From Aminipila sp032051575 (lineage in GTDB: Bacteria; Bacillota; Clostridia; Peptostreptococcales; Anaerovoracaceae): DNA of 64,000 nucleotides. The stretch covers positions 132,287 to 196,286 of the forward strand of contig NZ_DAMBYD010000010.1 of the NCBI RefSeq assembly GCF_032051575.1, in the 5' to 3' direction. A model generated the notes under the pieces. It had not been told where the DNA came from. It searched no databases and was given only the letters and a program-made list of their open reading frames with translations. The position numbers and the translations under genes are program-made. Numbering within the stretch: position 1 is the first letter of the stretch; each line of letters starts with the position of its first letter. Shown piece after piece: positions 43,997 through 53,821 of this stretch.

Positions 43997-45496
43997 TTAT
44001 GCTATTGATGCAGATGATTTGTTATCACTTCTACAGTCAATTAAAAAAATTGATTCATTAATCATATTTTCATATCCAGCGTTTACTACTACTTGCTGGG
44101 CTTTTCGATATTCACTCTCAGTAAAATAGAATATAGCTACCAGACTTCCATCTGCACAATTAGCAGCTTCATATATCTTAACTTGTGTAAATACATGACT
44201 TAGCATCGAATTGCTTGCTAGTTTAAACTCAATAATATTTTGATTGTGTTGCCCCATCGATATAATAAAATCTGCTTGGCCTCTTCCATTATTAGCTTCC
44301 GAATCTACTTTGAAATTGCTTCCATACCATACGAAGCGAAATAGCCTTTGTAAATCGTTCTCCTTTGCAATTTGTTCGCCTTTAACATATAAATTCTTAT
44401 ACCCGTCACAATCTTCAATAATATGTTTAAAAAAAGTCAACCTGTTCTTCGCTTCCTCTCTTGCGGACAAATTTTCCTCAAAAGTATATTCATTTGAGAT
44501 AAAAAGAGAAATCAAATTTTTTGAAGCTACTAAAAGTTTTTCTAGTTGCTTGTTTAGTTCCTGCATACACTGTTTCTTTATTTCATCGGTATTTGCTTCT
44601 TGCAACTTGATATAGTAATCATATAATTCTGGATATTCTCCTACAATTTCTTGAAAAGCTTCTTTCTCAATTTTCTGAACTGAGTTTTCTCTAATGGCTC
44701 GCCGATTTTTTTTCTGATTTTCTTCATATCGTTGCACAGCTTTCATAATGTAATTATTCACATATGTTCTCAAACTGTCATTTTCAATCACAGCACGAAT
44801 ACGTTCATGACTTTTATAAAAATCATCCCTATTTATTGATGGTTCATCCTCCCTGAGAATATCAAATGGTGTTAATAAAACATATTCAACTTGTCCTTTT
44901 TCATCATAAACGAATGGGAGCATAAACTCCTTGCTTACAAAGCTTTCTGTTTCATAATTAAAATATACTTTGTCAACAGGAGTAATACGGCACAAATCGG
45001 GATTTATATATTCTTTTGCAAATTCTTCTGTATATTCACAAAGGAATCTTTTTATTAGATTAACAGTTAAGTCACTAATTTTATCTTTTCCACTTCCTTC
45101 ATAAAGTAACATCGCTTTTTCTATATGTTGACTTTTTGATATGCCATTTGTGTTAATTGCAAACTCAATATTACTATATAAAAAATTGGCAAACTTACTC
45201 CCTAAAGCCAGTCCTTTATTTCCAACCAAAGAGTACCCCAACCAATTATTAGGAACCTCACTAAAGTTAAACCACGTATCTATTTCTTTGGAAGATAACC
45301 CCTGCTTTGATTTCATATATAAGAAATGGAAATATCGTATGATTTCATGATGTAAAGATTGATATTCAGGCTTATCACTATTAAAAATTAGCATAGGGTC
45401 AATAAACAAAGGAATGTCACATACTAGAGAAATATCTACTGCACCATAAGCTTTTACTAAGTCTGTATCAACTTGAAAATGTTCCGAAAAAAACAT
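43997..45496 (-). CDS. Defence-island protein with a C-terminal PD-(D/E)XK nuclease domain
   Basis: The 499-residue protein has a C-terminal domain containing GRGQADFIISMG, then IIEFKLAS: the D-x(n)-E-x-K nuclease signature (Asp near 409, Glu 423, Lys 425). The first 350 residues, with long helical stretches such as NYIMKAVQRYEENQKKNRRA and a coiled-coil-like region, are not recognised and might sense phage or recruit partners. GGGGAGG sits 5 bases before the ATG at 45496; an upstream in-frame ATG overlaps it. Its neighbour upstream is an HD-domain gene. Function as a phage-defence effector is inferred from neighbourhood and motif. Confidence 0.75.
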   Translation of the reverse strand: MFFSEHFQVDTDLVKAYGAVDISLVCDIPLFIDPMLIFNSDKPEYQSLHHEIIRYFHFLYMKSKQGLSSKEIDTWFNFSEVPNNWLGYSLVGNKGLALGSKFANFLYSNIEFAINTNGISKSQHIEKAMLLYEGSGKDKISDLTVNLIKRFLCEYTEEFAKEYINPDLCRITPVDKVYFNYETESFVSKEFMLPFVYDEKGQVEYVLLTPFDILREDEPSINRDDFYKSHERIRAVIENDSLRTYVNNYIMKAVQRYEENQKKNRRAIRENSVQKIEKEAFQEIVGEYPELYDYYIKLQEANTDEIKKQCMQELNKQLEKLLVASKNLISLFISNEYTFEENLSAREEAKNRLTFFKHIIEDCDGYKNLYVKGEQIAKENDLQRLFRFVWYGSNFKVDSEANNGRGQADFIISMGQHNQNIIEFKLASNSMLSHVFTQVKIYEAANCADGSLVAIFYFTESEYRKAQQVVVNAGYENMINESIFLIDCRSDNKSSASIA

Positions 45497-45690
45497 TATA
45501 ACCTCCCCTTCCTTTGCCACTGCGATTAATTACACTTAAGCTTTATTACTTACTATTAGTTATAGTAAATTATTATAATATAAAATACTAAATTTCATTT
45601 ATAAGCAATTATCGACTTCAGATTTTTCTAAAAACTTAATAAGTCATTTCTATCTTAACATTTCACCAATAGATTTGTTGAAATTTTTTG

Positions 45691-46914
45691 CTAAACTAAT
45701 ATGACTTCCATCTTAATATCAATCCAGCTTTCCAGAGTATTCAAGCTCTTAATATACTCCTCACACTTAATATTTTTACTCATTTCCTTTGATATGAGTA
45801 CCTTCAATTTATTATACTTATTACAATAATCAAAATCTATATTTTTAAGCACTTCTGATTCACTTAAGTCATTAATCTTTTTTGTTGGTTCTATCGAATC
45901 TGATAAACATAAAATAAATATCAGTGGATTATCTTCATATGAGACAATCTTAAATTGTTCACTTATTAGAGATTCAAGCTGATATGCTTTGTATAGTTCT
46001 TCTGAACCCTCTGGCGCTTTCCAAATGTTATGGCATGCTATGCAATCTGCTATATAGGCGAATATTTTAAATTGTTCACAATGGAAGCGTCTATTAAATT
46101 CATCTATAAAATCTACTGAGTCTGCCCTATTAGCTAATTCATTACATTTATTTCTATAGTTTTCAGCTAACTTGAAAAACAAATAATCAGCACCTGAAAT
46201 ACCGTGTTCCATATGATTACGTTCAAAGATTATATATTTAAAATAATTATTCTTAATTCTATTTGAATAGTGATTTTTTTCTACTATCTTTCCATTAGAT
46301 AAATAGATATAGCCGTTACATTGATTATTGCATATTTCACTAATTTCGATTGGTTGATTCCCCATTTTCTTTCTAGACTTATTAAGACTGCTTGATAAAT
46401 AACACTTCTTCTTGAATGGCAAATTTGGTGAAACAAATTTAATATCAGCGTTCAAAATTCTATAATATTCTAGCCTAAAATTCCTAAATCTCTGTTTATT
46501 CAATGTATTTATCTTCCTCATTCTGGAATAATGCATTTCTGATAAAGGCTGTTTCTCAAATCTGTATCCATAATCGTGAAATAAACAACACAGGTACCAT
46601 AAATAATTAAAGGGGTAATTTGTATCTAATTCTGATCTTATTGATAAATTTCTATCTATGATTTGTTGCAATAAAACACCTATAAAATAAACCTTTATCG
46701 TATGAGAATCATGTCTCATAACTAAAGATACGTTTTCATTCTCGTCAAGTACATTGTGAAATATACTTCCTTTACTTCCTAAACTAAAAAATTCATTTAT
46801 AAATCTATAGGCATCAGACGGATTACTAATTGGATCAGTTGTTATTCCCTTATAATAGTCCCAAAAACTTTTATCATTTCTATATAAATTATTTATTCTT
46901 TCAAATAAATTCAT
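45691..46914 (-). CDS. HD-domain metal-dependent hydrolase, defence-island type
   Basis: The 407-residue protein has the HD superfamily pattern: His71 in RHDSHTIKVYFIG, His113-Asp114 in LCCLFHDYGYRFE, His237 in NHMEHGISGADYLF, His295 in DCIACHNIW and Asp339 in CLSDSIEPTK. Spacing is stretched by an insertion of roughly 100 residues after the HD motif, including KKKCYLSSSLNKSRKKMG and Cys pairs (NNQCNG). HD enzymes hydrolyse nucleotides, cyclic nucleotides or stringent-response signals. It precedes the PD-(D/E)XK gene by 194 bases on the same strand. The insertion sequence starts close to its 5' side and may have separated it from its promoter. Confidence 0.78.
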   Translation of the reverse strand: MNLFERINNLYRNDKSFWDYYKGITTDPISNPSDAYRFINEFFSLGSKGSIFHNVLDENENVSLVMRHDSHTIKVYFIGVLLQQIIDRNLSIRSELDTNYPFNYLWYLCCLFHDYGYRFEKQPLSEMHYSRMRKINTLNKQRFRNFRLEYYRILNADIKFVSPNLPFKKKCYLSSSLNKSRKKMGNQPIEISEICNNQCNGYIYLSNGKIVEKNHYSNRIKNNYFKYIIFERNHMEHGISGADYLFFKLAENYRNKCNELANRADSVDFIDEFNRRFHCEQFKIFAYIADCIACHNIWKAPEGSEELYKAYQLESLISEQFKIVSYEDNPLIFILCLSDSIEPTKKINDLSESEVLKNIDFDYCNKYNKLKVLISKEMSKNIKCEEYIKSLNTLESWIDIKMEVILV

Positions 46915-47089
46915 AATACTATCCCCCTGTCCCTTACCGTAGTGTCAAGTTTAACACTGCTATTTTTTATTCAAACCTTATATTATCATGGGTTACATGG
47001 TTTTTTATAAAATAAAAACAATGCCCCCCATTTTCTGTTATAATTTGATTTACGACAAACAAAATTTAATAGAAAGGTTGGTCATTGTT

Positions 47090-48331
47090 ATGTCTCAAAT
47101 TATAACTTATTTACTTGTATATAATCAATACTTACTTAATCAAATTTATGAATTAACTTTATTTATTGCTAAATATATCCCTCTTAAACAATGGTCTTTT
47201 GATGATTCTAAGAGCCCTTCTTATCAGAAATTAAAAATAGATAAACTTCCAGTTATTAAAAAGTTCTTTAAACAGGATTATACTTTCCTGCTTGATTACT
47301 ATCTTTGGAAGTATGGTAAGCCTGTAAAGCCTGTTCAACGTCGTAATGGTAAAACTATACCTGAAAAGACCGTAAACACTTTATTGTTCAGTGTGTCAAT
47401 AAAAATTGTTCCTACTACAGAGCAATTTAAAATTACTTCCTAAAGATTTAGATCCTAGTCAGAGGTATAAATACAAGCTCCATTATATCTATCGTGAATT
47501 AACTTTAGATTTCTTTTCTATGGATTTAAACAGCTCCCTTCTTGGGCTACAAGTTTTAAATATCGTAAAAACAATGCTCATATTATGGGGCTTTGTTTAA
47601 CTTATCATGTTAATCTTGGGCTTTCTCTTCGTAAAACTGCTAAAGCTATGCGTGAAATTCACAATATTAATATTTCTTATACAATGGTTGCTAACTATAC
47701 CAGAACAGCTTCTGTTATTATTAAACCTTTTGTGGATTCCTTTGATTACAATCCTTCTAATAATTTAGCTTCTGATGAGACCTATATCAAGATTAAGGGC
47801 CTTAAAAGCTATGTTTGGCTCATCATGGATACTGTCTCACGATCTATTCTTAGCTATCAAGTCTCTAAAAGTCGTGATATTGGTCCTTGTATACATGCCA
47901 TGAGAATGGCTTTTGATAAATTTAAAGAATCCCCTGGTAAGGTTTTAAAATTTATATCTGATGGCTATACTGCATATCCTTTAGCTGCTCAACAATTTAA
48001 GATTGAAAAAGACTGGGATTTTGATGTTACTCAAGTTATTGGTCTGACTAATGATGATGCTGTATCTAAAGAGTTTCGTCCTTTTAAACAGAGGATTGAA
48101 CGTCTTAATCGTACCTTTAAAGCTTCTTATCGTGCTACCTGCGGTTATGGTACTGATGATGGTGCTTATTATGGCATAAACCTTTGGGTTGCTTACTACA
48201 ACTTTCTACGCCCCCATGAACTTCGTAGACGCAAACGTCCTTTAAATGAAGTCCATATGCTTAAGAATGCTGGCAATATACCTGGCGGAGTGGCAACTTC
48301 TTATCTATCTAGGATAGCAGGTTATTTCTAA
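47090..48331 (+). pseudogene. DDE transposase, internal deletion and frameshifts
   Basis: The frame starts at 47090 (AAAGGTTGG ribosome site) and encodes the N-terminal MSQIITYLLVYNQYLLNQIY and GKTIPEKTV. At this point relatives have a zinc ribbon (CPNC...CG). Here that segment is mostly deleted, leaving only its end in frame (CVNKNCSYYRAI then a stop near 47441). The rest continues in two other frames: KLHYIYRELTLDF, then LASDETYIKIKG, KFISDGYTAYPLAAQQF and RIERLNRTFKASYRATCGYG with the DDE residues (Asp, Asp, Glu). The core is intact, but no single protein can be made, so the element cannot transpose by itself. Confidence 0.85.
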
Positions 48332-48405
48332 TATGCAAGAAAACCCTGCATCTTAATTTCTATCTGTTCTTTGATTTTAGAGCCAGAGGTACCCAGCTTG
48401 CCCTT

Positions 48406-48542
48406 AATGGTAGGACAAATACAATGCTATAATGCTGTGACGACGGCAGTGAAACTTTTATCTGTTCTTGAGTTTTTTCGCCGTCGGTAAAACCTGACAG
48501 CATTGTTTTGTCATGCAGTCAAGGGTGGCGATGACTACCATT
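48406..48542 (+). ncRNA. Possible structured RNA in the IS tail (three nested helices)
   Basis: Three complementary pairs nest exactly: AATGGTAG/CTACCATT (48406-48413, 48535-48542), AATGCTGT/ACAGCATT (48431-48438, 48497-48504) and GACGGC/GCCGTC (48442-48447, 48480-48485). An alternative pairing GACAAA/TTTGTC competes with the middle helix. The end has no long U-run, so it is not a simple terminator. Whether it is transcribed is unknown. Confidence 0.45.
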
Positions 48543-48751
48543 GTCTTATATATTTGCTACTCTTCTTTTATGAATGTTTATAATTAGTGTAAACTATCAA
48601 GTTATAAAAGTTGATATATTAATTTCACACAATTATTATCTTAATTCTATAGCATCTTCCAGCATTTCTCAACTAATAAATACATAATTTTTCAAATATA
48701 ATGATTGTTTTCTGATTATAAAATCAAGCAGATTTGTTTTCCAGAACAGAA

Positions 48752-48786
48752 AAGGCATTGAATGTCATCTATACATTCAATGCCTT
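48752..48786. terminator. Perfect 13-bp hairpin, probable bidirectional terminator
   Basis: AAGGCATTGAATG and CATTCAATGCCTT (48752-48764, 48774-48786) pair around a 9-base loop. It lies just outside the IS. Confidence 0.5.
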
Positions 48787-49164
48787 AATTCCTCTATAAC
48801 TGTTGGTATCACTAGGTTTACTGTTTCTTTATAATAATCCTTTGTCTTTTCATCCCCCCCAAACCCGCATACCTTCGTCGAAAATTTAATAAAGATTTTC
48901 TTTTTTCTCTTCCTTTTCCCTATTTTATTCCACAACATTGAATCAAGACTCTAATAAAATTATAATAAAGATTCGACTCTGTATTTCAGGAATAAGGAGT
49001 AAGGCAAGACCAAGGATTAAGGGTTATTGTGAAGACTCCCTATATAAAAAGAAGGATAAAATAACTGAAAAAACAAAGAATTCTCCTTTATTAATCAATC
49101 ATTTATCATTTTATTATTCTTCATTAATTTAATCTGCAACCAGCTAACTGCCTAATTCCCTGGA

Positions 49165-49305
49165 AGAATCATTTCTCTTTTCCATTTTGCTTTTCTCTTT
49201 TCTTTTTCCCTTTTTACTTTTCCCTTGTTTCTTATTCCTGCTGTTATTTCCTTATTTATTGTACCTTTATTCCTGCCATTTTTTCCTCTTCTTCTTCCCT
49301 TTTTA
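49165..49305 (+). other. Polypyrimidine tract
   Basis: The top strand is almost only C and T for about 140 bases (TTTTCTCTTTT-like runs), then turns purine-rich (AGGAAATAAGGAGGGAA, 49307-49326). It precedes the chromosomal rlmD gene end, so it is outside coding sequence. Confidence 0.6.
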
Positions 49306-49402
49306 TGGAGGAAATAAGGAGGGAATTTGATGGAAGAAAAAGTTTATTATGATGGAAGCAAGAGATTATTTAAAAGAGCAAAGGTTTATTAGGGATAGAC
49401 AT

Positions 49403-50758
49403 TTACACCCTTATAAGCTTCGCGACTACCTCACAATGCGGAGTCATCGGAAACATATCCACACACTGAACCTTTTCTACCCTATACCCATTCTCCAAAA
49501 ACACCGGCAAGTCCTTCTCCAAAGATGTTGGTTTGCAGGAAATGTAGATGAAGGTTTCCGGCTTATAGTTGATTATTTTATCTATGGCTTTTGGATGGAT
49601 GCCTTCCCTTGGTGGGTCGATGACTATAATGTCAGGCTTGTCGTCAAGCTCATCTATTTTCTTCAGGACGTCTCCTGCTATGAAGGTGCAGTTAGTCAGG
49701 TTGTTAAGCTTGGCATTTTCGTTGGCTTTTTCAACTGCTTCTTCCACTAATTCGATACCTATTACCTTTTTGGCTGTTGGGGCTAATATCTGACCTATGG
49801 TTCCTGTTCCGGAGTAAAGGTCAAATATGGTTTTATCCTTTGTTGTTCCGATGAAATCTCTGACTATTGTATAGAGTTTGTCTGCTCCGAGAGAGTTTGT
49901 CTGGAAAAATGAGAAGGAAGAGATGTTGAATTTTAAGCCCAAGAGCTCTTCTTCTATTTTGTCCTCTCCGTAGAGAATTTTCATTGTGTCTGCTCTTGCT
50001 ACGTCAGCAACACCGTCAAAGATGGAATGAGCGATACATTTGACTATTCCTTTTAGCTTTGTGTTTAGTATAAGGTCAACAAATTCCTTTTCATTTAAGG
50101 TGCTTTGGCTGGTGGTAATCAGATTGATTAATATCTGTCCTGTTTTTTCTGCTTTTCTTACCAATAAGTATCTTAAAAATCCAAGGTTAGTGCTTTTGTG
50201 GTAGTAGGGTTGACTATTTCCTTGGAAATAGCCCAAAATCTTACATAATATTTGTCGAAAATCTTCATCGACGATTGAACAACCGCTGACATTGACGATG
50301 CTGTGAAAGCTGTTTCTTTTATGCATACCTAATGTAAGGGGTCCTTCTTTTACTTCATCGCCGAATGAAAACTCCATTTTATTTCTGTATTCTGTTTTTT
50401 TGGGGCTTGGTACAATGGGTAGCAATTCATAGGGTTCTGACAGGATGCCGTTTAATATATCCTTGACCTGATTTTCCTTCATGCCGAGCTGTCTTTCATA
50501 GGGGATATTCTGATATGAGCAGCCGCCGCAAAATGAGAAATGGTCGCATCCCGGCTTTATTTCATATGATGCCGGCTCTATAACCTCAATAATCTTGGCT
50601 TCTGCGGTGTCCTTTCTGGATCTGCTTATTCTTGCTCTGACCTTTTGCCCGATAATTGCATTTTTGATTTTAATTTTCTTTCCTTCATAGGTTGCTTTAC
50701 CTATGTTAGGAAAATTCATATCTTCAATTGTTACTTCTATAATGTCATTCTTTTTCAT
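49403..50758 (-). CDS. 23S rRNA (uracil-C5)-methyltransferase RlmD/RumA family
   Basis: The 451-residue enzyme has an N-terminal TRAM domain (IEVTIEDMNFPNIGKATYEG), four cysteines for a 4Fe-4S cluster beginning CDHFSFCGGCSYQ, SAM motif FDLYSGTGTIGQIL, and catalytic Cys in YISCKPTSLEKDLPVF. It methylates uracil in 23S rRNA with SAM; in many Gram-positives one such enzyme (RlmCD) modifies two sites. GTAGGAG precedes the ATG at 50758; the ORF extends 37 codons upstream without a site. It is the last gene of the ptsI operon. Confidence 0.93.
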   Translation of the reverse strand: MKKNDIIEVTIEDMNFPNIGKATYEGKKIKIKNAIIGQKVRARISRSRKDTAEAKIIEVIEPASYEIKPGCDHFSFCGGCSYQNIPYERQLGMKENQVKDILNGILSEPYELLPIVPSPKKTEYRNKMEFSFGDEVKEGPLTLGMHKRNSFHSIVNVSGCSIVDEDFRQILCKILGYFQGNSQPYYHKSTNLGFLRYLLVRKAEKTGQILINLITTSQSTLNEKEFVDLILNTKLKGIVKCIAHSIFDGVADVARADTMKILYGEDKIEEELLGLKFNISSFSFFQTNSLGADKLYTIVRDFIGTTKDKTIFDLYSGTGTIGQILAPTAKKVIGIELVEEAVEKANENAKLNNLTNCTFIAGDVLKKIDELDDKPDIIVIDPPREGIHPKAIDKIINYKPETFIYISCKPTSLEKDLPVFLENGYRVEKVQCVDMFPMTPHCEVVAKLIRV

Positions 50759-50878
50759 TATTTCTCCTACTTGCAATTGACGAGCGATTGATTTGCTGTA
50801 GACAAGCAATTGATAAAGTTCTTTTTTCCATTGCACATCTATTGCTATTCTATCGCTAATCCATTGCATATCTATTGT

Positions 50879-51382
50879 TTAATACTCTACTTCCTCTGGT
50901 GCCTGTGACAGGTCATCCATCATTAATGTATTATCTGCGCCGGTTTCCTTTGCTAATTTTTCTAAGCTCATTTTATAATATTTTGCGTGTCCGGTTGCTG
51001 CGATACTTCCGTCCTCCAATATTATTTCCCCTGTTCCTTCAAATAAAAGACGGGTATTGCGGGTTGTTCTTGCAACGCATTTGATTGGTTTGTCTATGGG
51101 TACCGGTTTTTTATATTTGATATTTAATTCAACTGTTACACCCCACGCATCCGGCTCTTCTATCATGATTGCTCTTCCTATAATTTCATCTAAGACTGAG
51201 GAAATAACACCGCCGTGAACTCTGTCGGGATAGCTTTGGTGAGTGGGTGTAGGCGTTGAAACAGACATGAGCTCACCGTTTTCTAATTCATAAAATTTAG
51301 TTTTAAGTGATTCTTTATTATCTGTTCCGCACACAAAGCAGTATTTGCTTATTTTTTGTTTGTTTTTTACTTTGTATTTCAT
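50879..51382 (-). CDS. PaaI-family hotdog thioesterase
   Basis: The 167-residue protein has the hotdog-fold signature: an initial CFVCGTDNKESLKTKFYEL, VHGGVISSVLDEIIGRAIM (helix with catalytic Asp/Glu), then VTVELNIKYKKPVPIDKPIK. PaaI-like thioesterases hydrolyse acyl-CoA; the substrate cannot be inferred. The Cys pair near the N-terminus is typical of this subgroup. GGGG site precedes the ATG. It lies in the ptsI operon. Confidence 0.88.
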   Translation of the reverse strand: MKYKVKNKQKISKYCFVCGTDNKESLKTKFYELENGELMSVSTPTPTHQSYPDRVHGGVISSVLDEIIGRAIMIEEPDAWGVTVELNIKYKKPVPIDKPIKCVARTTRNTRLLFEGTGEIILEDGSIAATGHAKYYKMSLEKLAKETGADNTLMMDDLSQAPEEVEY

Positions 51383-51437
51383 ATTTTACCCCTTTATTGT
51401 TATTTATCAAAAAAGACGACTTAGGTTGTAGTCGTCC

Positions 51438-52019
51438 TTACAGTTGTAATAATCTTTCAGTCATTTCTTTAATTGCTAAAACTACTTCCCTGCTGGGTCT
51501 TAAGTTTGAATAATCTCCCACATAATGTATGAGTCCGTACGCCGGAAAATTCTGTCCTGTCAACAAGTCTGCAGGAACGGGCACCGGAATCATTCCCATG
51601 TGCTGAGCAAATATATTTATAGCATTTAAGCACATATCTCCGCCGCCTTCGGCATTGCCTGCCGTGGTATAGGCAAAAGTTTTTTTGCCCCAGAACTTTG
51701 CATCGGTCCAATAAGGTGAAAATGAATCCATAAAGCTTTTCATTGCTCCCGATACATTGCCGTAATAGGTAGGAGAGCCGAATATAATAATGTCACTGTC
51801 TAAAAGTTTCCCTGCTTGTGCTTCTTCAATTTTTAATATTTTATCTTTATATTGACCTGCAATATTAAACTGCTTTGCAAGCTCACTGTAATTAGGGTCA
51901 TTTACTCTTAATATTTGTACTTCCGCGTTATGTTTCGTAAATTCATCAAAGAATTCCTTTGCCATTATGTAGCTGTTTCCACATACGCTGTGAAAGACGA
52001 TTGAAACTTTTTTGCTCAT
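51438..52019 (-). CDS. Flavodoxin-like NAD(P)H-dependent oxidoreductase
   Basis: The 193-residue flavoprotein has the FMN-binding HSVCGNSYIMAKEFFDE at the N-terminus, FGSPTYYGNVSGAMKSFMDS, and TTAGNAEGGGDMCLNAINIF. This is the WrbA/NADPH-dependent FMN reductase fold. Likely role is quinone or flavin-linked reduction. It shares one base with the ptsI stop (TAATG), so it is coupled to ptsI. Confidence 0.88.
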   Translation of the reverse strand: MSKKVSIVFHSVCGNSYIMAKEFFDEFTKHNAEVQILRVNDPNYSELAKQFNIAGQYKDKILKIEEAQAGKLLDSDIIIFGSPTYYGNVSGAMKSFMDSFSPYWTDAKFWGKKTFAYTTAGNAEGGGDMCLNAINIFAQHMGMIPVPVPADLLTGQNFPAYGLIHYVGDYSNLRPSREVVLAIKEMTERLLQL

Positions 52020-53767
52020 TAATTTTTACTCCTTACGTTGCACCTTTTCAAATAGTCATTGTCTTCTGCAAACAAACAGCTCAAATAATCTTCAACCTCT
52101 ACTGCGGTTTCCATATTTAACGTCTTATTAGCTATTTGCTCCATTTCATTTTTATATAAATTCCTGATTATATATCTTGAACTTAATATTGACGGTGAGT
52201 TCATACTGAATTCATCCAGACCCATACCTAAAAATATAGGGATAAGCTTTGGATCACCTGCCGCTTCTCCGCACATTCCGACCCAGATGCCTGCATTGTG
52301 TGCATTATCTATTATGCCCTTTATTAATCTTAAAAGTGCGGGATGATATTGGCTGTACAAATGAGACAGCTTTGAGTTCATTCTGTCCACTGCCAATGTA
52401 TACTGAATTAAATCATTGGTTCCTATGCTGAAAAAATCAACTTCCTTGGCCAATAAATCGGAAATAATTGCCGCGGAAGGTATTTCTATCATTATTCCTA
52501 TTTCAATATCTTCCTTGAAAGGAATTCCTTCATTCTTGAGATCTTCTTTAGATTTTTCAAAAATTTTCTTTGCGTCTCTAAGTTCCTTCATTGTAGAAAT
52601 CATAGGAAACATAATCTTTACGTTGCCATAAACGCTTGCTCTTAAAATTGCTCTTAACTGCGTTCTGAATACGTCAATATTTCCAAGGCACAATCTTATG
52701 GCTCTGTATCCTAAGAAGGGATTCATTTCCTTCGGGATGTCAAAATAGGGGACATTTTTATCTCCGCCTATATCCAGTGTCCTTATGATAACAGGCTTAT
52801 CGCCCATTCTCTGCAATACTTCTTTATATTCTTCAAATTGTTCGTCTTCTGTGGGCTGACAGCTTCTGTTCATAAAAATAAATTCACTTCTGAATAAGCC
52901 GATACCTTCGGCATCATTTTCTAAAACAGAGTCAACGTCATGGGGTGTACCTATATTAGCTGCCAGAGATACCTTAAAGTTATCTTTTGTAATTGAAGGC
53001 AGACCGATTTGTTTTTTAAGTTCGATGTTTAATTTTTCTAATTTATCTTTTTTCTGCTGATAATAGAATAATTGTTTTTCGTTAGGGTTGACTATTACCT
53101 TTCCTGTCTTGCCGTCACAAATAACAATGTCATCGTCCTTAATTTTATCAATTATATTATCTATACCTATTACCGTAGGAATACCCATAATTCTCGCTAT
53201 TATGGCTGCATGTGAGGTTTTCCCGCCGATTTCGGTTATCATTGCTTCAATTTTTCCCTTTTCAAATTGTGCCGTATCCGACGGTGTCAAATCTTTCGCC
53301 ACAATTACGGCGTTGTTATGTATCTTTGAATAATCCGTATCCTTAATGCCAAGCAACGATTTCAGTACTCTTGACATTACGTCCTTTATATCTTCCGATC
53401 TTTCTCTTAAATAATCATCCTCTATGTTTTCAAATAATCGAATATAATAGTTTGATACTTCGTTAAAAGCGTACTCTGCATTTACCGCTTCACTCTTTAT
53501 TTTATTTTCCACTTCTGATATAAAAGTATCATCTTCAAGCATCATTTCATGAGATTTGAAGATTTGAGCTTCTTTTTCGCCTATATCATTAAGAGTTTTT
53601 AAATACAATTCATTCAATTGATTCTTACCGTCTTCCATTGCATTTCTCAGACGATTTATTTCATTTTGAATATCATCGACATAAATTTTATTTATATCCA
53701 TCGGCTTTTTTTCAATTATAAAAGCTTTGCCGATTCCGATACCCGGTGAAACTCCTAATCCTTTCAT
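52019..53767 (-). CDS. ptsI: Phosphoenolpyruvate-protein phosphotransferase (enzyme I, PtsI)
   Basis: The 582-residue enzyme has the swivelling His domain GGKTSHAAIIARIMGIP with the phosphorylated His, and the PEP-binding barrel containing GLFRSEFIFMNR, GYRAIRLCL, EIPSAAI, FFSIGTNDLIQYTLAVDR and GMCGEAAGDP. It passes phosphate from PEP to HPr for sugar uptake. The start at 53765-53767 (MKGLGVSPGIGIGKAF) is the family start; the longer frame adds 23 unlikely residues. No HPr gene is adjacent. It heads an operon of four genes with a clear promoter. Confidence 0.95.
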   Translation of the reverse strand: MKGLGVSPGIGIGKAFIIEKKPMDINKIYVDDIQNEINRLRNAMEDGKNQLNELYLKTLNDIGEKEAQIFKSHEMMLEDDTFISEVENKIKSEAVNAEYAFNEVSNYYIRLFENIEDDYLRERSEDIKDVMSRVLKSLLGIKDTDYSKIHNNAVIVAKDLTPSDTAQFEKGKIEAMITEIGGKTSHAAIIARIMGIPTVIGIDNIIDKIKDDDIVICDGKTGKVIVNPNEKQLFYYQQKKDKLEKLNIELKKQIGLPSITKDNFKVSLAANIGTPHDVDSVLENDAEGIGLFRSEFIFMNRSCQPTEDEQFEEYKEVLQRMGDKPVIIRTLDIGGDKNVPYFDIPKEMNPFLGYRAIRLCLGNIDVFRTQLRAILRASVYGNVKIMFPMISTMKELRDAKKIFEKSKEDLKNEGIPFKEDIEIGIMIEIPSAAIISDLLAKEVDFFSIGTNDLIQYTLAVDRMNSKLSHLYSQYHPALLRLIKGIIDNAHNAGIWVGMCGEAAGDPKLIPIFLGMGLDEFSMNSPSILSSRYIIRNLYKNEMEQIANKTLNMETAVEVEDYLSCLFAEDNDYLKRCNVRSKN

Positions 53768-53821
53768 ACTCTCACTACCTTTCTGCCTAAAATTATCTTT
53801 TGCACCGCAATAAATGTAGGA

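Larger units (their letters stand above)
46936..48605 (+). mobile_element. Decayed DDE-transposase insertion sequence with a structured right tail
   Basis: The element holds a broken transposase frame (47090-48331) and a roughly 270-bp non-coding tail. Ends are approximate: AGTTTAACACT (46945-46960 region) at the left and its near inverted copy AGTGTAAACT (48587-48596) at the right. I saw no clear target duplication. The transposase type, with an IS240-like DDE core, is common in clostridial insertion sequences. Confidence 0.6.
48332..49402. other. IS tail, palindrome and polypyrimidine tract before the chromosomal genes
   Basis: No credible gene is present. From left to right it holds the folded IS tail (48406-48542), the right IS end, a perfect 13-bp stem (48752-48786), AT-rich DNA, and a pyrimidine-rich tract (49165-49305). 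A 64-codon frame at 48938-49132 has no recognisable product. The junction of mobile DNA and chromosome probably lies in this stretch. Confidence 0.55.

Noticed and set aside
48938..49132. 64-codon rightward frame after the IS
   Set aside because: Lys/Ile-rich product of AT-rich DNA, no ribosome site, no relative recognised.
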